From Sphingobacteriales bacterium (lineage in GTDB: Bacteria; Bacteroidota; Bacteroidia; Chitinophagales; UBA2359), in assembly GCA_016706405.1 (NCBI GenBank), contig JADJJT010000001.1, forward strand, positions 1,181,501-1,245,500: a stretch of 64,000 bases of DNA, given 5' to 3'. Made by a program: the position numbers and the translations under genes. Of the stretch, positions 17,908-28,281 are shown one piece after another; position 1 is the stretch's first letter, and each line of letters starts with the position of its first letter. Under the pieces are notes generated by a model. The model ran no database searches. It had not been told where the DNA came from and saw only the letters and a program-made list of their open reading frames with translations.

Positions 17908-18878
17908 CGTAATCGGTAAAACCACCGCCATTTTTGGCGGCTAAAAAGTCGGCAACAGCATTTTTGCCCCACTGCGCGCTAATTTGGGCGGTATCTAAAC
18001 CCGACAGGTCGCGGACACCTAATAATTTGTTGGCCATAGCTACGCCAATATCTTGCGACAAGTTTATGTTGGTACGACCCGCACTACCGCGTTTAGTGCT
18101 AATAATTACAACCCCCGATGCTGCCAGCGAGCCATAAATAGCGGCTGCCGAGGGCACCTTTTAAAACTTCAATACTTTCGATGTCGTCGGGGTTTAAGTC
18201 GGCAATACGGTTCGAGGCGTTATCTTGCGTTGATGCGTTGCCCCCGGCGGCGGCAGCCGTAACGGCGTTTAGCCCGCCCGATGTAGAGGAATTGTCCATA
18301 ATAACGCCATCAACAACAAATAAAGGTTGCGACGAACCCAACACAGTGGTAACACCGCGCAATTTCATTGAAATACCGCCGCCCGGCGCGCCACTGTTAG
18401 CTACTAAATTGGCACCCGGAATTTTGCCTGAAAGCCCATTTTGAAGGGTTTGCGGTGGGGTAACGCCTGTTAGCTCTTTTGCCGATAAAGTAGCTACGGC
18501 ATTAGCTAAATTACTGCGTTTTACATTGGTAGCCAAGCCGGTTACTACCACCTCGTCAAGTTTGGCTACGTCTTCAACTAATTGCACGTTAATAGCTGTT
18601 TGGTTATTTACGGCTATTACTTGTGTGCGATAGCCAACATACGAAAATTGTAACGAGGCATCACTTGGTACCCGAATTTCGTAATTGCCATCAAAATCGG
18701 TTATGGTGCCGGCTGTATTGCCCGGCTTAACCAATACGGCTACACCCGGAAGTCCCTCGTTAGTAGCGGCATCGGTAACGGTGCCTTTTACGGTTGTTTG
18801 CGCCCATGCACTAAAAGAGATGGTAAGCAGCAAACAAAACGTAACAAACAAAATACTTTTACAGTAAAGGTTTTGCAT

Positions 18879-19156
18879 AAGTTTGCAGTTTTTGGTAAAT
18901 GTTAATTCTGAAGATTATTTGAAGAATTGTGCGGTGAAGTTACGTTATTAATATCAACCAACAAACAAAGAACTAATATTTTTTTTGTAAATAAATTTTA
19001 ATGCTAATGATTGATAGTTAAAAACGCGGTCAAACAAACAAAAAATCCGGAAAAGTTTTCAAATTTTTCCGGATTTAAGCCAAACATAGCTTGTATTTAG
19101 GGAGGGTTTTTTGTAGGTAGGAAAATTAATCCGCCCCTGCACCCCTAAAATAGGAA
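18879..19156. other. Leader/terminator region between the susC start and the upstream T9SS gene
   Basis: AT-rich sequence likely holding the susC promoter, plus the TCCGGA hairpin annotated separately. No gene is supported. Confidence 0.4.
19043..19076 (-). terminator. Terminator built from two TCCGGA motifs
   Basis: The perfect 12-bp stem AAATCCGGAAAA / TTTTCCGGATTT has a 10-base loop and, on the minus strand, is followed by TTTTTTG. It lies about 80 bases after the 19157-20884 gene and fits a rho-independent terminator in which both arms contain the window's over-represented TCCGGA palindrome. Confidence 0.7.
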
Positions 19157-20884
19157 TTAGTAGAGCAGGAGTTTAACGCCTTCTATCTCCGGATGGTTTT
19201 GAAGGCGGCAGTAGTAGATTCCGGATGTAAAGTTGGCGGTGCTGAAAGTGGTTGTTTCCCCTTCTGATGATAAAGGAACGGTTTTAACTAACTGCCCTTG
19301 GGTGTTAAAAATTTCAAGAGCTTCGCCTTGGTGTATTAAATGGGTATAGTTGGGGTTGAGGGTTAGGGTAGCGGTTTGGTGGGCGGGGTTGGTGCTTACT
19401 ACCCCTAACGCCCTTGAAGAGGGGGAATTTTCTATGCCGTTGGGCCATGTGTTGATGGTTTCTTGGTAAACACTGGTATCTTGGCATACCACAGCGGTAA
19501 GGGTAACGGTGTATATATTATTAGATGCCGCCGGAAACGTATGCGACTGCCAGGCATTGCTGTTTACCACTTGTGCGGGGGTGCCGTCGCCAAAATCCCA
19601 AATAAAATGCCCACCGTCTATGCTGTCGGGGTAAACGTATTGGCTTTTGTTGGTAAACGTATAGGTATAACCACTCGCCAAAACATGTACAAACTCGGCT
19701 TTTGGCTCGGTGAGCAAGCCCATGCAGTTGGTTTTTAGTATATATAACAACGCCGTGTTAATAGAATCTTGGCGACCAACGCCTATAATATCGCCCCTGT
19801 CAGTTCTTATAGCTTCGAATATATAATCGTGCATGGTAGGTACGCCATATTCGCGCTGCCACAAAATACTCCCATCAGACGACAAGCGGGTTATTAAATT
19901 ATCTATACTTGTTTTTTTATTATCGTAACCTGAACCAACAGCCAAATATCCTTTATCAGGAAGCTCAAGTATTAGAGGTGTTGTGCCTTCTTTACTAATT
20001 TTTGTTTGCCAGTTTATTGTAAAATCTTCATTTACTTTAGTTAAGTGGTTCTCAAAATCTTCTCTACCGGTAAACAAAAAGTTATCATCGTTTGAATAGC
20101 TAAAACTAAAAAACAAATCCCAGCCTTCGTTTACAAAGATTACCTCTTTTAAAATATTGCCTTTTTCGTCTATTTTAAAAAACCAAGGGTCAGCTTGGTC
20201 TATATCACCATACTTTCCTCCGGGAAATTCGTAAAATCCCTCGTTGGTTAAACCAGCTATATAATATCCGGTGCCATCTTTTGTTGGTTCAATATCGTAC
20301 AAACGGCTATGCATATTTTTGGCGGCGTATTGTACATACACGCTATCCCATAGCAAATCGCCTAAGGCATTGTATTTTATTATATACGGGGCTCCAACGG
20401 CATCGTTATAGGCATAAGTGCCTACACATAAATAACCCCCATCGGTGGTTGGTGTCATTGCCCACGACCGCGACCAGTTGGGGCGAACAACCGTAGTGTG
20501 TTTTATTACATTACCCTCCTTATCTAAAAATCCAAAACAGGCATTGGCATGGGTTATCGAGTCTTGGTTACCAATATAAGCAAATCCCGATGTAGTTGGG
20601 ATAATATCTAATAGCCAACGACCAAGACCCACATTGTTGAGCAATTTACTTTGTGATGTATCGCCATAACTATTCATCTGTATTGTCCAAGGCTGGTGTA
20701 ATTCTAAATTGTTTTTATACAAAAGACCACCCGAAATAAAATAAGTACTATCGTTTATAGGAAGCACTTGCCAACCTTCGGTTACATAGCCTAAACTTAA
20801 GGTTTTTTCAAAATAAAGAGGCTTTTGGGCTTTTACTATTACTGTTGCCATCAAGCAAATAATCAAATATCGCAAATTTTTCAT
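19157..20884 (-). CDS. Secreted beta-propeller-like protein with PKD and T9SS C-terminal domains
   Basis: The 575-residue protein has a signal peptide ending VIVKAQ (about residue 19) and a repeated region with motifs such as TTDGGYLCVGTYAYND and DKGYLAVGSGYDNK, which resembles delta-60-type propeller repeats. A PKD domain follows (FIWDFGDGTPAQVVN), and the C-terminus is a T9SS sorting domain (TLTLNPNYTH, ALEIFNTQGQLVKTV, GIYYCRL). Surface or extracellular location is expected. It is followed by the TCCGGA terminator. Confidence 0.8.
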   Translation of the reverse strand: MKNLRYLIICLMATVIVKAQKPLYFEKTLSLGYVTEGWQVLPINDSTYFISGGLLYKNNLELHQPWTIQMNSYGDTSQSKLLNNVGLGRWLLDIIPTTSGFAYIGNQDSITHANACFGFLDKEGNVIKHTTVVRPNWSRSWAMTPTTDGGYLCVGTYAYNDAVGAPYIIKYNALGDLLWDSVYVQYAAKNMHSRLYDIEPTKDGTGYYIAGLTNEGFYEFPGGKYGDIDQADPWFFKIDEKGNILKEVIFVNEGWDLFFSFSYSNDDNFLFTGREDFENHLTKVNEDFTINWQTKISKEGTTPLILELPDKGYLAVGSGYDNKKTSIDNLITRLSSDGSILWQREYGVPTMHDYIFEAIRTDRGDIIGVGRQDSINTALLYILKTNCMGLLTEPKAEFVHVLASGYTYTFTNKSQYVYPDSIDGGHFIWDFGDGTPAQVVNSNAWQSHTFPAASNNIYTVTLTAVVCQDTSVYQETINTWPNGIENSPSSRALGVVSTNPAHQTATLTLNPNYTHLIHQGEALEIFNTQGQLVKTVPLSSEGETTTFSTANFTSGIYYCRLQNHPEIEGVKLLLY

Positions 20885-20951
20885 AAAATCAACATAAAAA
20901 TCTCGTTGGCAGTTTTAACAATACTGCCGACAAGGGTTAATAAATTAATAC

Positions 20952-23900
20952 TTAGCGCACTATTAATAATTTTTGGCGAATTGCAGGTTCGTTTGCCGTT
21001 TTAACAACTGCAAAATATATTGCAGGCGGTAAATGGTGCGCACTTATGGTTGTTTTGCCTTTGCCGTTTACGGTTTGCCTCGATACCAAATGCCCCAAGG
21101 CATCATAAACCATTACTTCGGCTTGTTGGTTATTGTTCAAGTTATGGCTGAACTGCCAGTTGTGTTGGGCTATTGTATTTTCGAAATAAACTGCGGGGTT
21201 AGGAGCATGAGGTGGTGGTGGTTGGCGTTTTCCGCTAAAACTTGTATCGGGCATATTAACCGGCGGTAAATAATATTCGCGACCAATACTTAGCGCAAGC
21301 AAGGCTTGGGTAGCAAAACCTGTTTTTGTATTGGTTTCTGCCAAGTTTTTTGCCCATTCTATTTCTGTTTCGGTTAGTTGCCACCAAGCCTGATTAGTGG
21401 TGTTTTTGTTTAATAACAACTGAGCTAATGCTTTATAATTTATTTCGGCAGTAGTGTTTGTTGGTAATCCGTTTATTATACCCGCTGCCATAGTATCATT
21501 TTTATTTTTCAAATACACAGGTAATAATAACTGCGCTGCAGCGGGGTCGGCAATAGCCTGTTCTAATAAACTAATGGCTTGGGCAGTGTCTTGTTGAAAC
21601 TCGGTAAGCAAAGCCACCGCCAAATTAATACGCTCGGTATTGGTGCCATTTTGCAGGGTATTATTTATCTCTTCGGGTGTGGGAGCTATTCCGGTGGCTC
21701 AGGTGTTAAACATGCAAAGTTAGCATCTTCTAATGCGCAAGGATTTAGAACTACAATAGCTGGATTGTTTACCGTAGGGGTATATTCGGCACTTGGGTAG
21801 TAAAAATAATTAAAATCATTAGCGGTATAAACGGCTGTAATATCCGGAAACGTTTGGTTCCATGGCGTAAAAAAACTGTTATTAGCAGGTTCGGGGTTAT
21901 CTTGTAAGCAATTTCCTTGGTCATCTAAATTTCCGGCACCGGCGGTATTTTCGTTAAACACCATTGCCCCCAGATAATTATCAAAACGATTGCAAAAAAT
22001 TTGTGTACCAATATTATTATCGGTGGTTATAATGCCAAACACCGTATTGTCAAAATCATTATTCGTAACTTTGTTTGCCAAATTAGTGTTGGTTGAGCCA
22101 GATGTGTTTATATTATCGAGCAATACCGCCGAGGTGGTATTGCCGTCGAAGTGGGCCTCTTTTAGGTTGTAGGCGCATCCGGCTAAATATACCCCAATAG
22201 TGCTGCTGGTACTATTTATATTATTCTGAAACAGATTAGAGCTAAGCGAGGTTGATTTAACTATTTCTATATGCTCGTTGCGCGCTTGCAAGCCCACGGT
22301 ATTATTAACAAATCTATTAGAATAAAATAGGTGGGCATCGTCTGCCAGGCTTGCCAATACATCGGCTGCATCGAAACCCACCGAACATTCTTTGACTATA
22401 TTGTAATCAAAAAATATATTGTCGCAAACGTTTGTTTTTTGCCCGTATTTAAGATTGGTAAAAAGACTGCCGCCTGTTGATACCGTGCTATAAAATAGTT
22501 GCCGCACGGCGGTTTCAGATTTGCTGCCAATAATGGCAGGCATCGAAAGGGGGTCGAATGGGTAGTATAAATCGGCTGTTTGGTTTACATATACTTTTGA
22601 TATAACTGTAACAACATGGTTAGGCAGAGGCGGAAAAAGTGCAATTTGTTGATACCAGCCCAAAAAAACGCCATCGAAGCAATTAAAAATTCTTGTTGTC
22701 ATAGACGAGGGGTCGGTATTAACACCTGTGTTATTAAACGCGACTACTCCACCTGCGGTACTAATGGCTAAGGGTGTATAGTACATATCGTTTAAATTAA
22801 CGGCGGGCAAGGTTGTTGATTGGTTTTCGTCTTCTTGAATATAGTTGTTTATATTGGCTACGATATGTGTCATATCAAATTTGGGTAAATCATTGGCGGC
22901 TATGGCTACAACGGCATCTGAAATTAATACATTATTTTCTACTTTTAAGTATCCAAAGTTGTTTGGGGCTGATATATCGTTGCCGTAAACCCGTTTTTGG
23001 TTAATTCCGGGCCCTAAAACCCTGATGCCGTGCCACATGGTACTGCAACGGTCATCTCCGGATAATTGGGCATTTTGCAAGGTTAAAACACCACCCGGAT
23101 GAACTACAATTCTGCCATTGGGTCCAAAGCGCAAGGTCATATTAATAATTAGCTTACCATGTATGTTTATATCATCGTTAATATATACCGTGTTGCTGTT
23201 CCATGGGTTGCTTACATCTGCCCATGTAGTACTTGTACCGGTACTGCTATTATCGTAAGGTATATCAACGGCGGGTTGGTAAACTTGCTCAAAAGTGCAG
23301 CAATAGGCGTGGCTGCTATTAACCACTATTGTTTTGGTAGCGGTGCAGCCTTCGGGGGTTGTAGCTGTTAGGGTTACTGTTCCGCCGTTTATACTGCTCC
23401 AAAGCACGTCTATACTGCTGCCATTATTTGCGGTTATGGTGCCGCCGTCAACCTGCCAATTTATGACATTAAACAAGTTGGCATTTGTTACGGTATAGGT
23501 TTGGGCCAAATCGCCGGGGCAAATATTGGTATTGCCTGCCACCTCAATAGTTGGGGTTTGGCTAACTACAATTGGTTTTGTTACAGTGTATTGCATACCG
23601 TTTTGGTCTGTAATGGTTAGGGTTACTAAATAGGTGCCGCCGCTGGGGGCTGTCCATTCGGGGTTTTGTTCGGTAGAAATAACCACATCTGCAATTTTCC
23701 ATTCCCAGGTTACGGCACAGTTCGACAGGTCGGTAAACTGTACTTCGTTGCAGTTGGTGGCATAGCTAAAATCGACTGAAGGTTCGAGAATGGTAATGGT
23801 TTGGGTTGCGGTGCTACTACCGCAGTCTGTTCCGTCGTCTGAATTGGGGAGGGTCAGTGTTGCGGTTATGGTATAGTTGCCAGGGTTAAGATAGGTATGG

Positions 23901-24523
23901 CAAATAGGAGTGCCTGTATCGAATAGTACACATGGCAAATTAGGGTTCCAGTCCAAGCAAGTTTCGGTGCCATCGCCCCATTCCCAGACTACGGATATAT
24001 CGTCAAAATCAGCGTCATCGCCAATATAACTTTTGTCAATATATTCGCCATAGACAAAGCACGCTTCATAACTGCATACCTCAACTGACTGGGGAAACAG
24101 CTTTAAAAAACCTTCCCCCCAAACCATAAAACAGGCACCCTTACATTTTACTTCAATTATATTGCCTTCATTATCATAGCAAATTGCATCGGCAAAATAC
24201 ATACCGGGTTCAGTAGGTGTATAATCTATATAGGGCTCGTTAGCGGGTACTGTTTCAGTATATACTACTTCAATTTCCTCATTTTCAATCAATTTGGATA
24301 TAACGTATTCAACTGAATTAACGTTGGTAGAAAAATCGCTTAAACCATAGTCTATAAATAATGTTTGCCCAAGGCATACATCAAAGCAATTTCCGGCTGT
24401 ATTAAAATTATACGAGCCATCGCCCACAAAGCTAAAGCCAACATAACAATTTGGTACTTGTGGGTTTCCCGCATTGCCATTTTGTCCTCGCACCCCTATA
24501 CTACCCGTCAAAAATATTGCCAT
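20952..24523 (-). pseudogene. Large secreted PKD/beta-helix protein with T9SS domain, split by a frameshift
   Basis: The 945-residue front part (21686-24523) has PKD-type domains (VWEWGDGTETCLDW, VTWEWKIADVV) and a PKD-like third domain (PTIEVAGNTNICPGDL). A long region with disulfide-poor, right-handed beta-helix-like spacing follows (NNFGYLKVENNVLISDAVV, FFDYNIVKECSVGFD). It stops at TPEPPE. One base out of frame the sequence continues IAPTPEEINNTLQNG, LAVALLTEFQQD and ends in a T9SS domain (AEVMVYDALGHLVSRQTV, AIYFAVVK) at 20952. A single-base slip near 21690-21700 therefore splits one gene of about 1190 residues. The start at 24523 (MAIFLTG) is uncertain. Confidence 0.8.
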
Positions 24524-24557
24524 AAAAAGCAGTAACTTTACAGGTTTAAAATTATTA

Positions 24558-24605
24558 GCTGTTGGGCTGTTGGGCTGTTGGGCTGTTGGGCTGTTGGGCT
24601 GTTGT
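24558..24605. repeat. 8-bp tandem repeat, six units, in the leader of the PKD/beta-helix gene
   Basis: Six units of GCTGTTGG (last one with a final T) lie 34 bases upstream of the start codon at 24523. On the minus strand a TAATTTTG box immediately precedes the repeat, so it should fall within the mRNA leader. The unit contains no stop codon in any frame, and an upstream ATG (on the minus strand near 24644) would join the main frame only if the unit number were 4 or 7. Confidence 0.8.
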
Positions 24606-25349
24606 AGGTATAGTGCCTACAAAATTAAGAAAAAAGTTTTTCATTTTAAGATGGTTTTTTTGAAGTTAAAAAATTGGTTTGGTTTGTGGTTTTTTATCCG
24701 GATTTTGTCTGAACCACTGATGTAGCGGATTAACGGATTAGCAGGATTTTGCAATTTCCCCTCCTCGGAGGGGCAGGGGTGGGTTATTTACTTGGAGGGG
24801 CGCAGGGGTGGGTTAATCTTCCGGATGAGGGAATTAGAGGCAAATACAAGGCGGTAAGCTACGCGCTTAGTATTTACCCCTGCCCTTGCTTAAAGCGCGG
24901 GAGGTGCCGGTGCGGGGCGAAGTGTTAAAAATCATAGCAAATGGTGGTTATATGGTTAAATATAGCGGCAATTTACGGCATTTATTTTAAGTTGTATGTG
25001 TTTAGGCAAAAAAATTCGTCTTGAAGTTTGATTTATAAGAATAAATAGTGGGCAGAATTTTGTTTGCCGTTGCTCTTATCCGGATAAACTTCCCTTCAAC
25101 TGAACAGCTCCGGATACATTAAAACTTTGGGTACATTAAAATCAAACCGGGCAAAGAAAAGTACTCTTCAGTTAGGGCCATCTGCCAACTCAAGCTGATA
25201 CAAATCTTCAAGGTTGTTTGACGCTCGGCTTTGAGATAATATTAGCCCTACAAAATCGCGCAAGATTTTATCATTCTTCCGGATTTTGCTTTGTGTTTCG
25301 ACCCTCAAAAATCAACTTATTGTCTTTAAACTTTTGATGCTACCATTTT
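24606..25349. other. Gene-free region with REP-like GC-rich repeats
   Basis: About 740 bases hold no supported gene. They include the palindrome CCCCTCC-TC-GGAGGGG at 24758-24773, a direct repeat of GGAGGGGC(GC)AGGGGTGGGTT at about 24767-24787 and 24794-24815, and five TCCGGA sites (near 24708, 24822, 25079, 25110 and 25278). It separates the secreted-protein block from gyrA. Confidence 0.6.
24758..24816. repeat. REP-like palindrome and direct repeat
   Basis: A perfect 7-bp inverted repeat CCCCTCC / GGAGGGG is followed by two copies of a G-rich 20-23-base unit ending GGGTGGGTTA. The composition differs sharply from the surrounding AT-rich DNA. This looks like a dispersed intergenic repeat, but only genome-wide comparison can show that. 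Confidence 0.55.
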
Positions 25350-27881
25350 CTACGGCTCTTCAGTTGTAATGTTATTATCGGGGGCATCGGGTTTGGTGGT
25401 GGGTATGCTGTCGTCGGTAGGTATTTTGGCTACGCTGGCTATGCTATCGTCATCGGCAATATTAATTAGGCGTACCCCTTGCGTGGCGCGTCCGGTAACC
25501 GATATGGCTTCAACGCTGGTGCGCAGGGTTATACCCGATTTATTGATAATCATTAGCCCGTTTGTATCATCAACCTCTAAAATGGCAATAAGAGCACCCG
25601 TTTTGGCAGTAACATTTAAAGCCTTTACGCCTTTACCGCCTCGGTTGGTAATACGGTATTCGTCTAACTCGGTGCGTTTGCCATAACCGTTTTCTGATAC
25701 CGATAGTATTTGCGGAATAATTTGTGCGGAGGTATCAACACATACCATTCCTATTACCTCATCATTTCCGGATATATCGATGCCGCGCACGCCGGCGGCT
25801 GTTCGGCCCATGGGTCGCACTTTATTTTCGGGGAAACGAATGGCATTGCCCGATTTTACACCTATTAATATATTACATTGGCCGTTGGTTAGTTTAACTT
25901 CAAGCAGGCGGTCGCCTTCGTTTATGGTAATGGCTTGTATTCCGTTGCTGCGCGGGCGCGAGAATGCTTCGAGGGTTGTTTTTTTAATTTGCCCTTGTAC
26001 AGTGCAAAATACTAAGTAGTGGTTGTTGATATAGGCTTCGTCGGCAAGGCTTTTAACGGTTATGTATGCCCTTACTTTATCATTGGTGGCTAAGTTAAGC
26101 ACATTTTGTACCGCGCGCCCTTTTGATTGTTTTGTGCCTTCGGGTACTTCGTAAACTTTAAGCCAGTGGCAGCGGCCCTGTTCGGTAAACATCAGCAGGT
26201 GGTCGTGGGTGGTGCCTACAAAAAGGTGTTCAATAAAATCTTCTTCGCGCGAGGCTACGCCTAACGAGCCACGCCCGCCGCGGTTTTGCTCGCGGTACTC
26301 GCTTAGGCTGGTGCGTTTTATATAACCAAGGTGCGATATGGTAATAACTACCTGCTCGCGTTCTATGAGTTCTTCAAAGTGAATGTCGCCGGTTTCGGCA
26401 TATTCAATTTCGGTGCGACGTTTATCGGCATATTTGCGTTTGATTTCCAACAGTTCGTTTTTGATGATATCCATCCGGAGTGATTCGTTGGCTAAAACTT
26501 CTTTGAGGTGTGATATGTGTTTTTGAAGTTCTTCGTACTCGTTCCGGATTTTATCGCGTTCTAATCCGGTGAGGCGTTGCAGGCGCATTTCTAAAATTGC
26601 TTTTGCCTGTATTTCCGACAGTCCAAATTGGGTTATTAGTCCATCGCGGGCATCGTCGGGGGTTGCCGCTTTCCGGATGAGTTGAATAACGGCATCTAAA
26701 TTATCTAAGGCAATAAGTAAGCCTTCTAAAATATGGGCGCGTTCTTCGGCTTTCCGGAGTTCAAATTGGGTGCGGCGCACTACCACCTCGTGCCTAAACT
26801 CAACAAAGTATTTAATTAGCTCTTTTAGGTTTAAAATGCGGGGGCGGCCATTGACCAAACAAACATTATTTACGCCAAAACTGCTTTGCAAACTTGTGTG
26901 TTTAAACAGTTGATTTAGCACCACATTGGGGTTGGCATCGCGTTTAAGCTCGTAAACTATACGCATTCCGCGGCGGTCGCTTTCGTCTCGTATATCGCTA
27001 ATGCCTTCAATAGTTTTATCGTTTACCAAGTCGGCAGTTTTTTGTATTAGCAGGGCTTTGTTTACTTGGTAGGGTATTTCGGTAACTATAATTTGTTCGC
27101 GGTTGCCTATTTGTTCAATTTCGGTGCGGCCCCGCACTATTATACTGCCGCGTCCGGTTAAAAAAGCACGTTGCACGCCCGATGTTCCGTAAATAATACC
27201 TCCGGTTGGGAAATCGGGGGCTTTAATATGTTTCATCAGGTCGGCAATACTTATTTGATTGTCATCAACATAAGCTATTACGCCGTCAACTACCTCGGCC
27301 AAATTATGTGGCAGCATATTGGTGGCCATACCAACGGCAATACCGCTTGCGCCATTTACCAATAAACTTGGTATTTGGGTAGGCATTACTACGGGTTCGG
27401 TAAGGCTGTCGTCAAAGTTAAGGCGGGTGTCAACGGTTTCTTTTTCGAGGTCTTCGGTAAATTCTTCGGCAATACGGCTAAAGCGGGCTTCGGTATAACG
27501 CATAGCGGCGGGGCTGTCGCCGTCAACCGAGCCAAAATTGCCTTGTCCATCTACAAGGGGGTAGCGCAGGCTCCATTGTTGGGCAAGGCGCACCATGGCA
27601 TCGTACACCGAGCCGTCTCCGTGTGGGTGGTATTTACCCAGCACCTCGCCCACAATACGTGCCGATTTTTTGTAGGGTTTTCCAGCACCTACGCCTAATT
27701 CGTACATACCGTAAAGTACGCGGCGTTGCACAGGTTTAAGGCCATCGCGCACATCGGGCAAGGCCCTCGAAACAATTACCGACATAGAATAATCTATGTA
27801 GGCTGTTTTCATTTGCTCTTCAATGTTTACTTGTATTATTTTATCTTCGGCTGGAACTTGGTTATTATCTTCCGGATTCAT
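25350..27881 (-). CDS. gyrA: DNA gyrase subunit A
   Basis: The 843-residue subunit cleaves and rejoins DNA for negative supercoiling with GyrB. The catalytic Tyr129 lies in AAMRYTEARFS, and the quinolone region reads HPHGDGSVYDAMVR. The C-terminal wrapping domain carries a GyrA-box-like motif QNRGGRGSLG. The tail is short and acidic (ending TTEEP). Gly90 stands where most species have Ser (E. coli Ser83), while Asp94 (Asp87) is kept. A -7 box TATCTTTG on the minus strand at 27938-27945 gives a leader of about 50 bases. gyrB is not in the window. Confidence 0.97.
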   Translation of the reverse strand: MNPEDNNQVPAEDKIIQVNIEEQMKTAYIDYSMSVIVSRALPDVRDGLKPVQRRVLYGMYELGVGAGKPYKKSARIVGEVLGKYHPHGDGSVYDAMVRLAQQWSLRYPLVDGQGNFGSVDGDSPAAMRYTEARFSRIAEEFTEDLEKETVDTRLNFDDSLTEPVVMPTQIPSLLVNGASGIAVGMATNMLPHNLAEVVDGVIAYVDDNQISIADLMKHIKAPDFPTGGIIYGTSGVQRAFLTGRGSIIVRGRTEIEQIGNREQIIVTEIPYQVNKALLIQKTADLVNDKTIEGISDIRDESDRRGMRIVYELKRDANPNVVLNQLFKHTSLQSSFGVNNVCLVNGRPRILNLKELIKYFVEFRHEVVVRRTQFELRKAEERAHILEGLLIALDNLDAVIQLIRKAATPDDARDGLITQFGLSEIQAKAILEMRLQRLTGLERDKIRNEYEELQKHISHLKEVLANESLRMDIIKNELLEIKRKYADKRRTEIEYAETGDIHFEELIEREQVVITISHLGYIKRTSLSEYREQNRGGRGSLGVASREEDFIEHLFVGTTHDHLLMFTEQGRCHWLKVYEVPEGTKQSKGRAVQNVLNLATNDKVRAYITVKSLADEAYINNHYLVFCTVQGQIKKTTLEAFSRPRSNGIQAITINEGDRLLEVKLTNGQCNILIGVKSGNAIRFPENKVRPMGRTAAGVRGIDISGNDEVIGMVCVDTSAQIIPQILSVSENGYGKRTELDEYRITNRGGKGVKALNVTAKTGALIAILEVDDTNGLMIINKSGITLRTSVEAISVTGRATQGVRLINIADDDSIASVAKIPTDDSIPTTKPDAPDNNITTEEP

Positions 27882-27937
27882 AAATGGCTACGGTTTAAAT
27901 GCAGGTTGTAATTTTGTAACAAGGTGTTATTAAAGCA

Positions 27938-27945
27938 CAAAGATA
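27938..27945 (-). promoter_or_regulatory. -7 box of the gyrA promoter
   Basis: On the minus strand the sequence is TATCTTTG, the best form of the Bacteroidota -7 element, about 57 bases before the gyrA ATG. Confidence 0.6.
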
Positions 27946-28230
27946 CGAAATTTAAGTGTTTTTTTTTACCAATCTGTCGCTGTTCTACAGGTTTTGTTAG
28001 CAGTTAGGCCATAATATTGCTTGTTACTTTGTTACCCCTAAGAAAAGTCTTCAAAATTAGTTTAAATTATTTTTTGTTCTATTACTAATTATATTTCAGG
28101 CAATAGTCCACAAAAAAGTATCCGGAGGTAATTAATAGTTCCATTTCATTTTAGAGGATGGGATGGGCAAAATCCTTCGGAGTTGTGGGGTTTTTCCATA
28201 AACTGCCAACCCAACCCCGGAGGCGAAAAA

Positions 28231-28281
28231 TTTATCCGGAAACTGACAATAAACAGGTAACAGTTGTATTTTCCGGATAAA
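28231..28281. repeat. Paired TCCGGA inverted repeat (12-bp arms)
   Basis: TTTATCCGGAAA at 28231-28242 pairs perfectly with TTTCCGGATAAA at 28270-28281. The pairing extends inward as AACTG/CAGTT after a small bulge. No T run follows, so it is not a classic terminator. Confidence 0.65.

Larger units (their letters stand above)
14703..18878 (-). pseudogene. SusC/RagA TonB-dependent receptor, disrupted by an IS and a 1-nt frameshift
   Basis: The N-terminus has a signal peptide (ending SAWAQ) and a carboxypeptidase-like regulatory domain (VKGTVTDAATNEGLPGV). The plug follows with LDEVVVTGLATNVKRSNL and PLFVVDGVIMDN. The frame breaks at about 18155, where one extra G turns expected LKGPSAAAIYGS into LKGALGSRYLW. 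It is then interrupted at 16712-17907 by an IS256-like element. The barrel resumes as EKEMYGNTGLLRNTRLSLSAGG and continues to 14703, ending in a beta strand with terminal Phe. If both lesions were repaired the receptor would be roughly 985 residues, normal for SusC. As written it cannot be made. Confidence 0.9.
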
